From Flavihumibacter stibioxidans (GTDB lineage: Bacteria; Bacteroidota; Bacteroidia; Chitinophagales; Chitinophagaceae): DNA of 64,000 nt. Position 1 is the stretch's first letter. Each line of letters starts with the position of its first letter. The stretch covers positions 682,001-746,000 of the forward strand of contig NZ_MBUA01000001.1 of the NCBI RefSeq assembly GCF_014332695.1, written 5' to 3'. Positions 43,707 through 53,148 of the stretch are shown piece by piece. The translations under genes and the position numbers were made by a program. Below the pieces are notes generated by a model that saw only the letters and a program-made list of their open reading frames with translations, was not told the DNA's origin and did not search any database.

Positions 43707-46700
43707 ATGATAAAAAGAATACTATTCCTTTTTGGTTGCCTTATCATCGCCTTTTATACCCTTTATGCCCAAAATGGTAAAATCGGCTCATCTACCGGGC
43801 TGCTTATTGGTAAGACCAGGAATTTAAGTGACTTTGATCCGTCTTATGGCAAGCAGAATATTGTTGTTCGGGACAGGCATGGCCTGCTCTGGAACAGGGG
43901 AAAAAGAAAAAGTCCCGATATCAAATGGGATCCTTCGGCCCGATACCTGAAGGAGGATCCATTAAGAATGGGATCCGGATACAATGGGCTGCAGCCCCTC
44001 AGCAACGCAAAAGTATTATCACCCGAAATAGCGGTTAACAAGGAGGGAATGGCAGCTGCGGAGATCACCCCCGCCGACCCAACACTTTGTGTTGGTCCCG
44101 GGCACATTATTCAAATGATCAATGGACCATCGGGTGCCTATTTCCAGGTTTTCAACAAGACCGGTGAACCTATGAATAATGCCACCTATCTTGATAACCT
44201 CGCCGAAGAATCCGGTTATAGCGGTGCTGGTGATGGTATATGCCTGTACGATCAGTTCGCGGACCGTTATGTGATGACTGAATTTGGAACCCCTGCTGGG
44301 AGCAGTGATATCAATACCCTGATTGTTTATGTGTCACAAACAAATGACCCCCTACAGTCCTGGTATATTTACAAATTTACTGATGCCAGTTTCTTTCCGG
44401 ATTATCCAAAGTTTTCAGTTTGGCCTGATGCATGGTACGCCACTTCGAGGGACTTCACCTTACCCGATAACCTGTTTTCAGGAATCTCATTTTTTGCTTT
44501 CAACAAACAACAAATGATCTCAGGGAGCAGCACGGTACAGATGCAGCGGATCAGGTTGAACAATGTTGAGAAATACGATGGTGCCGCACCCATCAATGTT
44601 TTTGGCCCTACTCCGCCGGATCCCGGTTCACCGGGGTTGTTTGCCTATCGTAATGACGACGGCCGTACGGTGGAAACTGATGCAGACAGCATTGCATTGA
44701 TGGCCTTCGATGTGGATTTCGACAATCCATCCAACAGCAGTTTTTACCATGCAGGATCGGTACCGACTTCTCCGTTTAATACCATCATCTGTAGTGATGG
44801 CGGGTACTTCCAGGCATGCATAACTACTCCGGGAAGCAATAATAAGTTGATGGCTACGACCAGTTTTGTGATGGATAAACCTGTATACAGGAAGTTCCCG
44901 ACGCACGAGTCAATCCTGGTATATCATACCGTAAATGCGGGTTCGCCCGGAATTTCAGGTATTCGCTGGCATGAACTCAGGAAAACCACCGGTAGCTGGC
45001 AACTTTACCAGGAGGGAACTTACTCACCCGATAGCACCCATCGTTTTTATCCATCCATGAATATGAATGGAAAAGGACAGATAGCCGCGGTTTACAATTC
45101 ATCATCCACCACCCTCTGGCCTTCCATCAGGGTAACCGGGCGAAATGCAAATGATCCCCCTGGCAGACTTCCTGCAGATGAAACCAATATTGTGACTGGT
45201 ACCGGATACGGCACTTTTTCTTCCCGCTGGGGAGATTACAACATGATAGCCCCGGATCCGGCCAATGATTCCCTTTTCTGGCTTACTTCAATGTATGGTG
45301 CCCCAGGAGGCTGGAAGACACGTATTGCTTCCATCAAACTGGCCCCCAATAAAAACCTTGATGCAAAACTCAGCAATATACTGTCGCCTGTGAGTGGCCA
45401 GATATTCTGCAACCCGAACCAAATGGTCACCCGCATCCAGATTGGTAATAGTGGTATACAAACCCTCACATCGGTTAAGATAAACTGGCAGCTTAACAGT
45501 GGCACTATTCAATCAACCATCTGGACAGGTTCCCTTGGTTTCGGCAATGTAGCAACTGTTGCATTACCGGTTGTGGTTACCGGACAGGGAAATTTCAACC
45601 TCCGCATTTTTCTGACTGAGCCCAATGGTGGGGTAGATGAACGCTCTTCCAATGATTCTGCCAGTGTGAGTTTTCTTATTCAGCCGCCCGTTTCCGGGGG
45701 AATTACCCAGGGATTTGAACTGCCCGGCTTTCCTCCTGCCGGTTGGAAAATCATGAACCCCAATGCGGGTAGCGTTTCATGGACACGGACTACGCTGGCC
45801 CAAAAAACAGGAACGGCTTCCGCATTCATGAACCTCTTTAATTACAATAGTATTAACGACGAGGACCTTATGATTTCACCGGGTCTCAGGTTGCTGAACA
45901 CTGACTCCATTTTCATCCGATTCTCGCATGCTTACAAACCTTATTCTAATTCTGCCACATTCGCTGATTCATTGAAACTGATGGCATCAGTTGACTGCGG
46001 AAACAGTTTTACCCTATTACTCTGGAGCAAGGGTGGCTCTGAATTGGCAAGCACAACTGGTTTCACCGGTGACATCAATTGGGTACCAGGCACAAATGAA
46101 TGGGCCAGCAATTTAATACGTATACCGGCAAGCACTTTTGGTGGTGCCGAAAATGTTTCCTTTGCCTGGATAAGCATAAACAAATTCGGACAGAACATTT
46201 TCGTGGATGATATCCAAATTGAGCCCTATACCCTGCCTAACCGCGATATTTCAGTTAGGCATCTGGAAGAGCCTGGCACACAGATATGCAACAATACTTT
46301 TTCGCCTGTAATTGATATCAGGAACAATGGGAAGGAAACCATCAACAGTTTCCGCATCAACATGCAGTTGAATGACGGGAATATCATATCACGTGATTTA
46401 ACCGGCCTGACAGTGACCACCGGCCAGATCTACCAACTGCGTTATGACAGCCTGTTTGCCTTAACTACATCCGGGGAAAATAATTTTGTTGTTTATACGA
46501 CCCTGCCGAATGGGCAGCCTGACCAGCAAAAAACAAATGATACACTTGCCAGGCGTGTATTTCTGTTTACTGAAACAAGTGCGCCGCTAATAGAGGGTTT
46601 TGAAACAACTGGCTTCCCGCCGCAAAATTGGGATGTATATAACCCGGGAAATAATAACAGCTGGCAACCGGCCGCGGGTGCCTCTTCCGAAGGCCAGAAA

Positions 46701-47390
46701 TCCATAATGATCCGGAATTTCGTAAATCCTGTCCGGGGCGATGTGGATGAGTTGTACACGCCTCCGGTAAAAGCAGGCAACGCAGACTCAGTTTTCCTGA
46801 AATTTGATCTTGCATATATTTCTGCCAAACCGGAAGGGGAACCGACCGATACCCTGCAAGTGTGGTTAAGTAAGGATTGCGGCCAGTCAAAGACTTTATT
46901 GTATTCCAGGTGGGGTGCTGACTTACAGTCCGTCACTGACCCAAACTTCCCGGGCACCAACGAATTTGTCCCCGTTCTGGATGAACACTGGAGAACCGAT
47001 TCCATTGACCTCACCAGCCTGGTTGCGGCCAATGAACCATTCCAGGTAATTTTCCGCAATTCTTCCAATCAAAACAATAATCTCTACCTCGATAATATCA
47101 ATCTCTATACAGTAACTTTGCCGGCGAAACTGAAGAGCGATGGTTACCTCGTAGCACCCAATCCTACCCCGGGGCATTTTTTGGTCAGGCATTACCGCGA
47201 CCAGGAAAACCTTCGAAAGATTGAAGTGATTAATGCACTGGGGCAACTGGTATGGACTCAGTCTTTTAACGGAAACGCGTCCAGCACCATACCGGTGGAT
47301 ATCAGTAAGCATGCGGCAGGTATCTATGTCGTTCGATTGGTGTATGAAGACAGCGTACGAAATACAAAAATCCTTAAGACAAACAGATAA
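43707..47390 (+). CDS. Large secreted protein with type IX secretion C-terminal sorting domain
   Basis: 1227-residue cell-surface or secreted protein. Signal peptide about 1-22 (ending LYAQNG). The N-terminal 550 residues form a beta-rich domain of unknown class with metal-like acidic patches (ICLYDQFADRYVMTEFG). Then come two repeats of a CARDB-like domain (NLDAKLSNILSPVSGQIF; ISVRHLEEPGTQICNNTFSP) each paired with a MAM/jelly-roll-like module starting GFELPGFPPAGWKIMNP and GFETTGFPPQNWDVYNP. The last 80 residues are the type A sorting signal: VAPNPTPGHFLV, IEVINALGQLVW, SKHAAGIYVVRLVYED. Likely exported through the outer membrane by T9SS and anchored. Molecular activity unknown. mqnE starts one base after its stop. 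Confidence 0.9.
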   Translation: MIKRILFLFGCLIIAFYTLYAQNGKIGSSTGLLIGKTRNLSDFDPSYGKQNIVVRDRHGLLWNRGKRKSPDIKWDPSARYLKEDPLRMGSGYNGLQPLSNAKVLSPEIAVNKEGMAAAEITPADPTLCVGPGHIIQMINGPSGAYFQVFNKTGEPMNNATYLDNLAEESGYSGAGDGICLYDQFADRYVMTEFGTPAGSSDINTLIVYVSQTNDPLQSWYIYKFTDASFFPDYPKFSVWPDAWYATSRDFTLPDNLFSGISFFAFNKQQMISGSSTVQMQRIRLNNVEKYDGAAPINVFGPTPPDPGSPGLFAYRNDDGRTVETDADSIALMAFDVDFDNPSNSSFYHAGSVPTSPFNTIICSDGGYFQACITTPGSNNKLMATTSFVMDKPVYRKFPTHESILVYHTVNAGSPGISGIRWHELRKTTGSWQLYQEGTYSPDSTHRFYPSMNMNGKGQIAAVYNSSSTTLWPSIRVTGRNANDPPGRLPADETNIVTGTGYGTFSSRWGDYNMIAPDPANDSLFWLTSMYGAPGGWKTRIASIKLAPNKNLDAKLSNILSPVSGQIFCNPNQMVTRIQIGNSGIQTLTSVKINWQLNSGTIQSTIWTGSLGFGNVATVALPVVVTGQGNFNLRIFLTEPNGGVDERSSNDSASVSFLIQPPVSGGITQGFELPGFPPAGWKIMNPNAGSVSWTRTTLAQKTGTASAFMNLFNYNSINDEDLMISPGLRLLNTDSIFIRFSHAYKPYSNSATFADSLKLMASVDCGNSFTLLLWSKGGSELASTTGFTGDINWVPGTNEWASNLIRIPASTFGGAENVSFAWISINKFGQNIFVDDIQIEPYTLPNRDISVRHLEEPGTQICNNTFSPVIDIRNNGKETINSFRINMQLNDGNIISRDLTGLTVTTGQIYQLRYDSLFALTTSGENNFVVYTTLPNGQPDQQKTNDTLARRVFLFTETSAPLIEGFETTGFPPQNWDVYNPGNNNSWQPAAGASSEGQKSIMIRNFVNPVRGDVDELYTPPVKAGNADSVFLKFDLAYISAKPEGEPTDTLQVWLSKDCGQSKTLLYSRWGADLQSVTDPNFPGTNEFVPVLDEHWRTDSIDLTSLVAANEPFQVIFRNSSNQNNNLYLDNINLYTVTLPAKLKSDGYLVAPNPTPGHFLVRHYRDQENLRKIEVINALGQLVWTQSFNGNASSTIPVDISKHAAGIYVVRLVYEDSVRNTKILKTNR

Positions 47391-47391
47391 G

Positions 47392-48528
47392 ATGACCGAG
47401 CAAGAATTTGAGCAACTGAACAGCATCCAGGCAGATACAACGTTGAAATTTATCGGGGAGAAAGTAATTCGGGGAGAAAGGATCAGTCCCGAAGAAGGTA
47501 TAATCCTGTTTGAAAAAGGAAGCCTTTCCTGGCTTGGTTCACTGGCCAACCATGTTCGCGAAAAACTGCACGGCAACAAAACTTATTTTAACCGAAACTT
47601 TCATATCGAACCTACCAATGTATGCGTATTCAGTTGTAAGTTCTGTTCTTACAGCAAGCTGTATGCGCACAAGGAAGAGGGCTGGGAATTGACCACGGAA
47701 CAGATGCTCGACATCGTGAAAAGTTACGACGGACAGCCCGTAACCGAGGTCCATATTGTTGGAGGTGTACATCCCAAGCTGACCCTGGAATTCTTTGCCG
47801 ACCTTCTCCGGCAGATAAGGGCTCACCGACCCGATCTTCATATCAAGGGATTTACACCCGTAGAGCTGGATTATATGTTCAGAAAAGCGAAAGTAAGCGC
47901 GGAAGAGGGCATGAAATATCTGCAGGAAGCAGGCTTACAATCATTACCCGGAGGCGGTGCTGAAATTTTCCATGAAGAAATCCGGAAGCAGATCTGTGAA
48001 GATAAAGTGGATGCGGAAGGCTGGCTGCATATCCACCGGGTTGCCCACCAATTGGGCATGCACACCAATGCCACTATGTTATACGGTCATATTGAAGAAT
48101 ACCGTCACCGCATAGACCATATGGAACGTTTGCGCCAACTGCAGGATGAAACCGGCGGCTTCAATACTTTCATTCCGCTGAAATTCCGCAACAAGGATAA
48201 TGAGATGAGCCATATCCCGGAAAGCAGCATAGTGGAAGACATGCGCATGTATGCGGTAGCACGTATTTACATGGATAATTTCCCCCACCTGAAAGCCTAC
48301 TGGCCGATGCTGGGAAGGAACAATGCGCAGCTGACACTTTCATTCGGAGTAAACGATATTGACGGAACCATCGACGATTCTACAAAAATATACTCCATGG
48401 CAGGTTCTGAGGAGCAAAACCCCACCATGACCACAACAGAACTGGTAAACCTGATCCGCCAGGTTAAAAGGGAACCCGTAGAAAGGGACACACTCTACAA
48501 TATCATTAAGGATTATTCCCTGGCCTGA
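47392..48528 (+). CDS. mqnE: Aminofutalosine synthase MqnE
   Basis: Radical-SAM enzyme of the futalosine menaquinone pathway, joining a radical from SAM-derived adenosine to the chorismate-derived substrate. 378 residues from the ATG at 47392. The cluster motif CVFSCKFCSY (CxxxCxxC) sits in FHIEPTNVCVFSCKFC; other MqnE features are EVHIVGGVHPKLTLEFF, SLPGGGAEIFHEEIR, MLYGHIEEYRHRIDH and the C-terminal AQLTLSFGVNDIDGTIDD, with KREPVERDTLY at the end. MqnC would share the cluster but not these. It means respiratory quinone is menaquinone made without chorismate-MenF steps. It converges with the TolC gene. Confidence 0.94.
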   Translation: MTEQEFEQLNSIQADTTLKFIGEKVIRGERISPEEGIILFEKGSLSWLGSLANHVREKLHGNKTYFNRNFHIEPTNVCVFSCKFCSYSKLYAHKEEGWELTTEQMLDIVKSYDGQPVTEVHIVGGVHPKLTLEFFADLLRQIRAHRPDLHIKGFTPVELDYMFRKAKVSAEEGMKYLQEAGLQSLPGGGAEIFHEEIRKQICEDKVDAEGWLHIHRVAHQLGMHTNATMLYGHIEEYRHRIDHMERLRQLQDETGGFNTFIPLKFRNKDNEMSHIPESSIVEDMRMYAVARIYMDNFPHLKAYWPMLGRNNAQLTLSFGVNDIDGTIDDSTKIYSMAGSEEQNPTMTTTELVNLIRQVKREPVERDTLYNIIKDYSLA

Positions 48529-48529
48529 T

Positions 48530-49978
48530 TTATTCAGTATCTAGAACTGGAATGCCTAACCGACCACCTGCCCAGAGTAGTCCGGCCTGGCTCTTGTACC
48601 ATTTTGTTTTAAGGTCCAGCAATTTCTGTTGTGCTTCCAGCATTTTATTTTCCCTCGAATTCAGCAGAAAGAGCGTACTCTCACCAATCTTAAATCTTAG
48701 TTCCTCAGCCCTGAAAAGCCGCTGGTAATTCCGGTAGGCATTTTCGTAAATATTTATCTGATTACGCAACGCCATCAGCTCATTGTAATAATTGCGGATT
48801 TTGTTTTCAATTTCCCATTGCACCTGATCCAGTTCAAGGTTGGACTGGCGGATTTTGATGAGCGACTGTTGATAGGCGCCCCTTCCCTGCCGCAGGAATA
48901 ACGGCATCTGGAAATCAAACCCAAACTTGTAGTTGTTCTGAAGAAATGCTCCGTCCACTTTATTGAGGGCATTGTAGCCCTTATTGATCAGGTTATATTT
49001 CAGGTCCATTTTGGGCAGCAGGCTCTGAAACTTCAGTCTTTTCTCTATGTCCAGTACATCCAGTTTGTACCGGTAAGATTGCAACTTCGGGTGTTCCATC
49101 CGGGCGCTGGTTACAAATTCATCGAGAGCCGGTATTTCGGTTATCCATCCCTGTTCATTGACCCAGGTGGTATCAGGAATGATCCGGTTGCTCCAGGCAA
49201 AAACATCCTTTTCATCGAGCCAGAGAAAATTCGACAACTCCAGTCCGGCATTCAGAAATGCGAGTCCGGCCTCCGACTCCGATAACTGGAATTGTTGCAA
49301 CTGGGTCAGCGCTTCAGTTGTATCTATTGCGGCCCGCAATCCCTGCTCCGCCTCGATCCTGATATATCGGTACCGGTCAGCATTCACTTCCACTGCCTGC
49401 TTCAGTATCCGATACACCTGGTACTGTTTCACCCAGTTCCAGTAAGCAACCAGCGCTTCCTGAATCAGGTCGTTTGCCATGTTTCTTTGCTCTGCTCTGG
49501 TTTGCTGTAAAATTACCCTGGATTGCCGGAGAACCGCCCTCCTCTTATCCAGCACCAGGTCTTTTCCCAATGGTACACTGATGCCCAGGTAACTGGACTG
49601 CCCCATTGTTTTTTCCGGAGTAACCCGGTCGCCAAGCACTTCTTCCGCACCGCCAAACAGTTCAATTCCATACCAGGTGGGAATGGTTATTTCCGGATTG
49701 AAATAACTGTAGTACAGTTTATCATCAAAGGTCTTTCTTTCGAAACCCGTGCCCAGCACCGGATCAAAAGCTCCCCTGCTTTCCCTTACCGCCGCCTTCG
49801 CCTGCTTCACCGCAAGACCAGCCTGCTGCAGATAGGGATGAAAATTCCGGATGATGGCCAGGTACTGGGATTCACTGAGCATCAGCAGGCTATCCTGCAT
49901 TTGTGCATGTATGTTAGTAACAGATCCCTGCCAGAGGATCATACAAACAACCAAAAAACTATTAATGCCTCTCCTCAT
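48530..49978 (-). CDS. TolC family outer membrane protein of the export operon
   Basis: 482-residue channel protein with a signal peptide (about 1-25, ending NIHAQM). OEP domain helices start at LSESQYLAIIRNFHPYLQQA, and long amphipathic helices run through QTRAEQRNMANDLIQEALVAYWNWV and, in the second half, RIRN-type helices (IENKIRNYYNELMALRNQINIYENAYRNYQ). GESTLFLLNSRENKMLEAQ is the typical last helix. It is the last gene of ABC-HlyD-TolC on the minus strand, 15 nt after the HlyD stop, so it should be the outer membrane exit of that system. Confidence 0.92.
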   Translation of the reverse strand: MRRGINSFLVVCMILWQGSVTNIHAQMQDSLLMLSESQYLAIIRNFHPYLQQAGLAVKQAKAAVRESRGAFDPVLGTGFERKTFDDKLYYSYFNPEITIPTWYGIELFGGAEEVLGDRVTPEKTMGQSSYLGISVPLGKDLVLDKRRAVLRQSRVILQQTRAEQRNMANDLIQEALVAYWNWVKQYQVYRILKQAVEVNADRYRYIRIEAEQGLRAAIDTTEALTQLQQFQLSESEAGLAFLNAGLELSNFLWLDEKDVFAWSNRIIPDTTWVNEQGWITEIPALDEFVTSARMEHPKLQSYRYKLDVLDIEKRLKFQSLLPKMDLKYNLINKGYNALNKVDGAFLQNNYKFGFDFQMPLFLRQGRGAYQQSLIKIRQSNLELDQVQWEIENKIRNYYNELMALRNQINIYENAYRNYQRLFRAEELRFKIGESTLFLLNSRENKMLEAQQKLLDLKTKWYKSQAGLLWAGGRLGIPVLDTE

Positions 49979-49993
49979 AAGGTAGATATCATT

Positions 49994-51367
49994 TTATTTT
50001 TTTTCAGCTGCGGATTTTCCGTTTTTCGAATCATTTTTACCGGCAGCAGTTGTTTGGTAATAATCCGGCGGGAACCCATTGATATTTCGCCAAAGTTCAT
50101 ACCAGACCGGAACATCCTTTAGCAGTGCGATACCACTGGCACCCGTTCCCATCTTGAGGGCTGGCGGCCATTTACGGTCGGCCGGATCTTCCGTTACCAG
50201 TACCCGGAACATGCCATTTTCACTGACAGAACTTTCCACCGCAGAAACAATACCGCCAAAAGTTCCATAGGATGCTTCCGGCCATCCGCTGAATACGATG
50301 GCAGGAAAGCCGTCAAATATGAACCTTACCTTCTGGCCCTTTACCAGTAGCGGCAGGTCGACAGGCCGAACAAAGATCGCCACGGCATACTGGTAATCAG
50401 TAGGAACGATCTCGACCAGCATATCTCCTTCTTTCACCATTTCATTGATACCTGCCTTTTTCGCTTTTACAACCTGCCCATCCTGAGGCGCCACCACATT
50501 GTACATCTGGTTCCTCATATCATAACTGGTATATAGATTTTCCAGTTTAGCGATCTCACCTACACCTGTCGCAATCTGAGATTCTGCCTGAAAACGGTCC
50601 CCCTGGGCTTTTGATATTTTTTCCAGGTATTGTTGCCGTTCGCCATTCAGTTCAATCTGCAGGCGGGTCAGTTCCTGCCGCGCATTGCTGAGCTTAATCT
50701 CGGCACTGGTTTTCTTAGCCAGGGCTTCCTGTACGGACTGGCTTCTCTGTTCGAGTGAAAAGAGAGAAGCTACTCCTGAATCATACATGATCTTCTGGCG
50801 CCTTTGCTGTTCCCTTTTAAATGCCAGGTCATTCTCCGCCGCCACAAGGTCCATGCTGTCGCTCCTGATCTTAAATTCCTGCTGCCTGACCTTATTCTGC
50901 AATTCGTTAATTTTCAGCACCAGCGCCTGTTCCAAAAACTGCAATTGCTGGTCTATTGTTTTTACCTTTCCCTTATAGTTTTGGACGGCATCTTTTTTGG
51001 CGTCGAGTTGTTCTTTTGTCCTTGGCACCAGGTTGGGATCCAGGTAATCTACCTTCACTTCCGCCAATTGCAGGATGGTATCTCCCTTTTTAACAAAGTC
51101 ACCCTCTTTAACATTCCATTTAACGATGCGGCCCCCTATAATAGCATTTAACTCCTGCGGTCTCTGCTCCTGCCGAGAAGTCGTTACAGCTCCTCTGGAA
51201 CGTATATTCTGCGTCCAGGGCAGGAACAGACAGATCAATAAAATGACAAATAAAATAATGGCCCAGTATTTTACGCGGCTGTCCTTTTCGACCATATATA
51301 CCTTTCTGAGCGCCTTGAACTCCTTTCCAGGGGCTTCTTTTTCCAAAAATTCTCTTACGTGTTCCAT
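49994..51367 (-). CDS. HlyD-like membrane fusion protein of the export operon
   Basis: 457-residue periplasmic adaptor linking inner-membrane ABC exporter and TolC. N-terminal cytoplasmic part, one TM helix (about 36-55, WAIILFVILLICLFLPW), then a lipoyl half (GGRIVKWNVKEGDFVKKGDTILQ), a long coiled-coil hairpin from about 115 to 290 (many Gln/Leu/Lys), the second lipoyl half (VVAPQDGQVVKAKKAGINEMVKEGDML) and a beta-barrel region (KGQKVRFIFDGFPAIVFSGWP). An upstream in-frame start at 51406 would overlap the ABC gene; the ATG at 51367 leaves an 11-nt gap and fits better. Confidence 0.92.
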   Translation of the reverse strand: MEHVREFLEKEAPGKEFKALRKVYMVEKDSRVKYWAIILFVILLICLFLPWTQNIRSRGAVTTSRQEQRPQELNAIIGGRIVKWNVKEGDFVKKGDTILQLAEVKVDYLDPNLVPRTKEQLDAKKDAVQNYKGKVKTIDQQLQFLEQALVLKINELQNKVRQQEFKIRSDSMDLVAAENDLAFKREQQRRQKIMYDSGVASLFSLEQRSQSVQEALAKKTSAEIKLSNARQELTRLQIELNGERQQYLEKISKAQGDRFQAESQIATGVGEIAKLENLYTSYDMRNQMYNVVAPQDGQVVKAKKAGINEMVKEGDMLVEIVPTDYQYAVAIFVRPVDLPLLVKGQKVRFIFDGFPAIVFSGWPEASYGTFGGIVSAVESSVSENGMFRVLVTEDPADRKWPPALKMGTGASGIALLKDVPVWYELWRNINGFPPDYYQTTAAGKNDSKNGKSAAEKK

Positions 51368-51378
51368 GCTCTTTGGTT

Positions 51379-53070
51379 TTATAGCGAGGGTTGAACTTTC
51401 TCCCAATTACCAGCAGCCCTTATCCGGCCTTCTTCCAATAACAGTACCTGGTCGCATTGTTGGGCGAAACCAATATCATTGCTTACTATAAGGCAGGTAC
51501 AATCCGGTATCTGGTGTAACAGATAATCCTGTATCTGTTGGGCATAAACCGGTTCCAGTCCAAGCCAGGGTTCCTCCAGCAACAACAGCCGGGGCTTATT
51601 CACCAGGGCCCTCAGTAACAGCAATTTCTGTACGATCTTCCGGGGTAACCTCTCACCCGTCGGGTTTATTTCCATCTCCAGTCCTTTAGGTGATTTGTCA
51701 AGAAAGGTCTTTATCCCAGTCACTTCAGCCAGTTGGAAAATCTCGTGAACCGTAACATTTTCATTCCCCATGGTTATATTTTGCAACAGGCTACCCTTGA
51801 ATAATTCCTGCGTACTGAGGAGGATTCCTGTCTGACCACGGATGCTGTCCAGGGAATAATTGGAGATGGAAATATTATCGAGTTTTACCACGCCCTCAAA
51901 GGGCTGGTAGGCGCCGCTAAGAATTCTGATAAGGCTTGATTTACCTGATCCGTTCCCCCCCATTATCTGCACTTTTTGTCCGGGTAATATCTCAAAACTG
52001 ATATCCTGCAGTACTGGCTGATTTTCCTGGTAGGCAAATTCAAGGTCTTTCACCATAATGGCAGCCCCCCCGGTATGGGCACCAAAATCAAGTTTGCCAC
52101 TACCTTCTTCCGGCATGTCAGGGATTTTGGAAAGTTTTTCTACAGAAGTAAGTACATCATATACATTATTCAGATTGAGAATTAGTTTTTCAACCGAGGT
52201 TATTACGGTGATAATGATGATTTCTGCAGCGATGAACTGCCCTATATTCAATTGCTGGTTTACGAGCAGGATGCTGCCCACGATTAGCATGGCTGCGGTG
52301 ATGGCAACTTTGAACCCCACCATGGACCAATATTGAATCAGCAATATTTTAAAATGGCTGGTGCGGGCATCCAGGTATCCGGCTACAGTACTATCGGTAT
52401 TTCCCAGGTGGAGGTTGGATCCTTTTGAAAACTTAAAGGATGTAACCACCCGTCCCAGTTCTTCCAGCCATCCTGCCGTATCATATTTATAATTGCTTTC
52501 TTCTATGCTGGTTTCCAATCCCCTGCCACTGGTAAAACGCAGGATAAGGTAAATGATCAGGATAAGTACAAGTCCGAAGAAAATAAAAACAGGATGATAG
52601 AATGAAAGCACCAGTAAACCGAAGAGTATCTGGATGGTGGCGGTGGGAATATCCAGCAGCAGTTTGGCAAGGCCTTTCTGCAGGATTACCACATCAAAAA
52701 AACGATTCACCAGTTCCGGCAGGTAGTAGCGGTCAGCACTTTTCAGGTTGAGCCGGGGTATGGAATGTGCAAATAAAAAGGAGTAACGAACAAATAATTG
52801 TTGCTGGATCTTTTCGATCAGCTTCATCTGGTTGATCTGGAACAGTCCGGTAAAAAAAACGCCTGTGACAACCAGAATGATCAGTACCACTATGGAGGTG
52901 GAGATGGCGCCTCCCTGCACGAAACTGATAATCGATTGAATACCCAGGGGAAGAGATAATTGCATCAGTCCGTTCAGAATTGCGTAGAAATAGACTGCTC
53001 CTATTTCTTTATTCTGAAAGCGTAACACCTCTAATATACGTTTTACAGGGTTGGGGTTGGTTCCAGCCAT
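51379..53070 (-). CDS. ABC exporter (TMD-NBD fusion) with non-canonical signature motif
   Basis: 563-residue half-exporter in the inner membrane, first gene of the ABC-HlyD-TolC operon. TM domain about 20-310 (six helices, no N-terminal C39 peptidase). NBD from about 330: Walker A MGGNGSGKSS, Q-loop QTGILLSTQELFKGSL. Where LSGGQ is expected the sequence reads TGERLPRKIVQKLLLLRAL, and Walker B is LLLLEEPWLGLEP with Glu replacing the usual Asp before the catalytic Glu; I have seen similar LPxxIxQKLLLxRA forms in Bacteroidota relatives, so it is probably a real subfamily and not a broken gene. Substrate unknown; lack of C39 argues against double-glycine bacteriocin leader processing. Confidence 0.9.
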   Translation of the reverse strand: MAGTNPNPVKRILEVLRFQNKEIGAVYFYAILNGLMQLSLPLGIQSIISFVQGGAISTSIVVLIILVVTGVFFTGLFQINQMKLIEKIQQQLFVRYSFLFAHSIPRLNLKSADRYYLPELVNRFFDVVILQKGLAKLLLDIPTATIQILFGLLVLSFYHPVFIFFGLVLILIIYLILRFTSGRGLETSIEESNYKYDTAGWLEELGRVVTSFKFSKGSNLHLGNTDSTVAGYLDARTSHFKILLIQYWSMVGFKVAITAAMLIVGSILLVNQQLNIGQFIAAEIIIITVITSVEKLILNLNNVYDVLTSVEKLSKIPDMPEEGSGKLDFGAHTGGAAIMVKDLEFAYQENQPVLQDISFEILPGQKVQIMGGNGSGKSSLIRILSGAYQPFEGVVKLDNISISNYSLDSIRGQTGILLSTQELFKGSLLQNITMGNENVTVHEIFQLAEVTGIKTFLDKSPKGLEMEINPTGERLPRKIVQKLLLLRALVNKPRLLLLEEPWLGLEPVYAQQIQDYLLHQIPDCTCLIVSNDIGFAQQCDQVLLLEEGRIRAAGNWEKVQPSL

Positions 53071-53148
53071 ACCAAATCAATTTTTGTTTAGTCAAAGAGT
53101 GTTCCAGTTTGCCCGCACTACAACAGGCAATTAAAGAAAAAGTTCAGA

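Noticed and set aside
46493-47579. Open frames of 191 and 218 codons on the minus strand
   Set aside because: Antisense to the end of the T9SS cargo gene and the start of mqnE; no recognisable motif and no start signals.
49523-50122. 199-codon plus-strand frame across the TolC/HlyD junction
   Set aside because: Antisense to two clear genes; low-complexity translation without family pattern.
51379-53070. ABC exporter as a decayed pseudogene because LSGGQ is absent
   Set aside because: The frame is intact over full length, Walker A and the catalytic Glu are kept, and the operon partners are intact.
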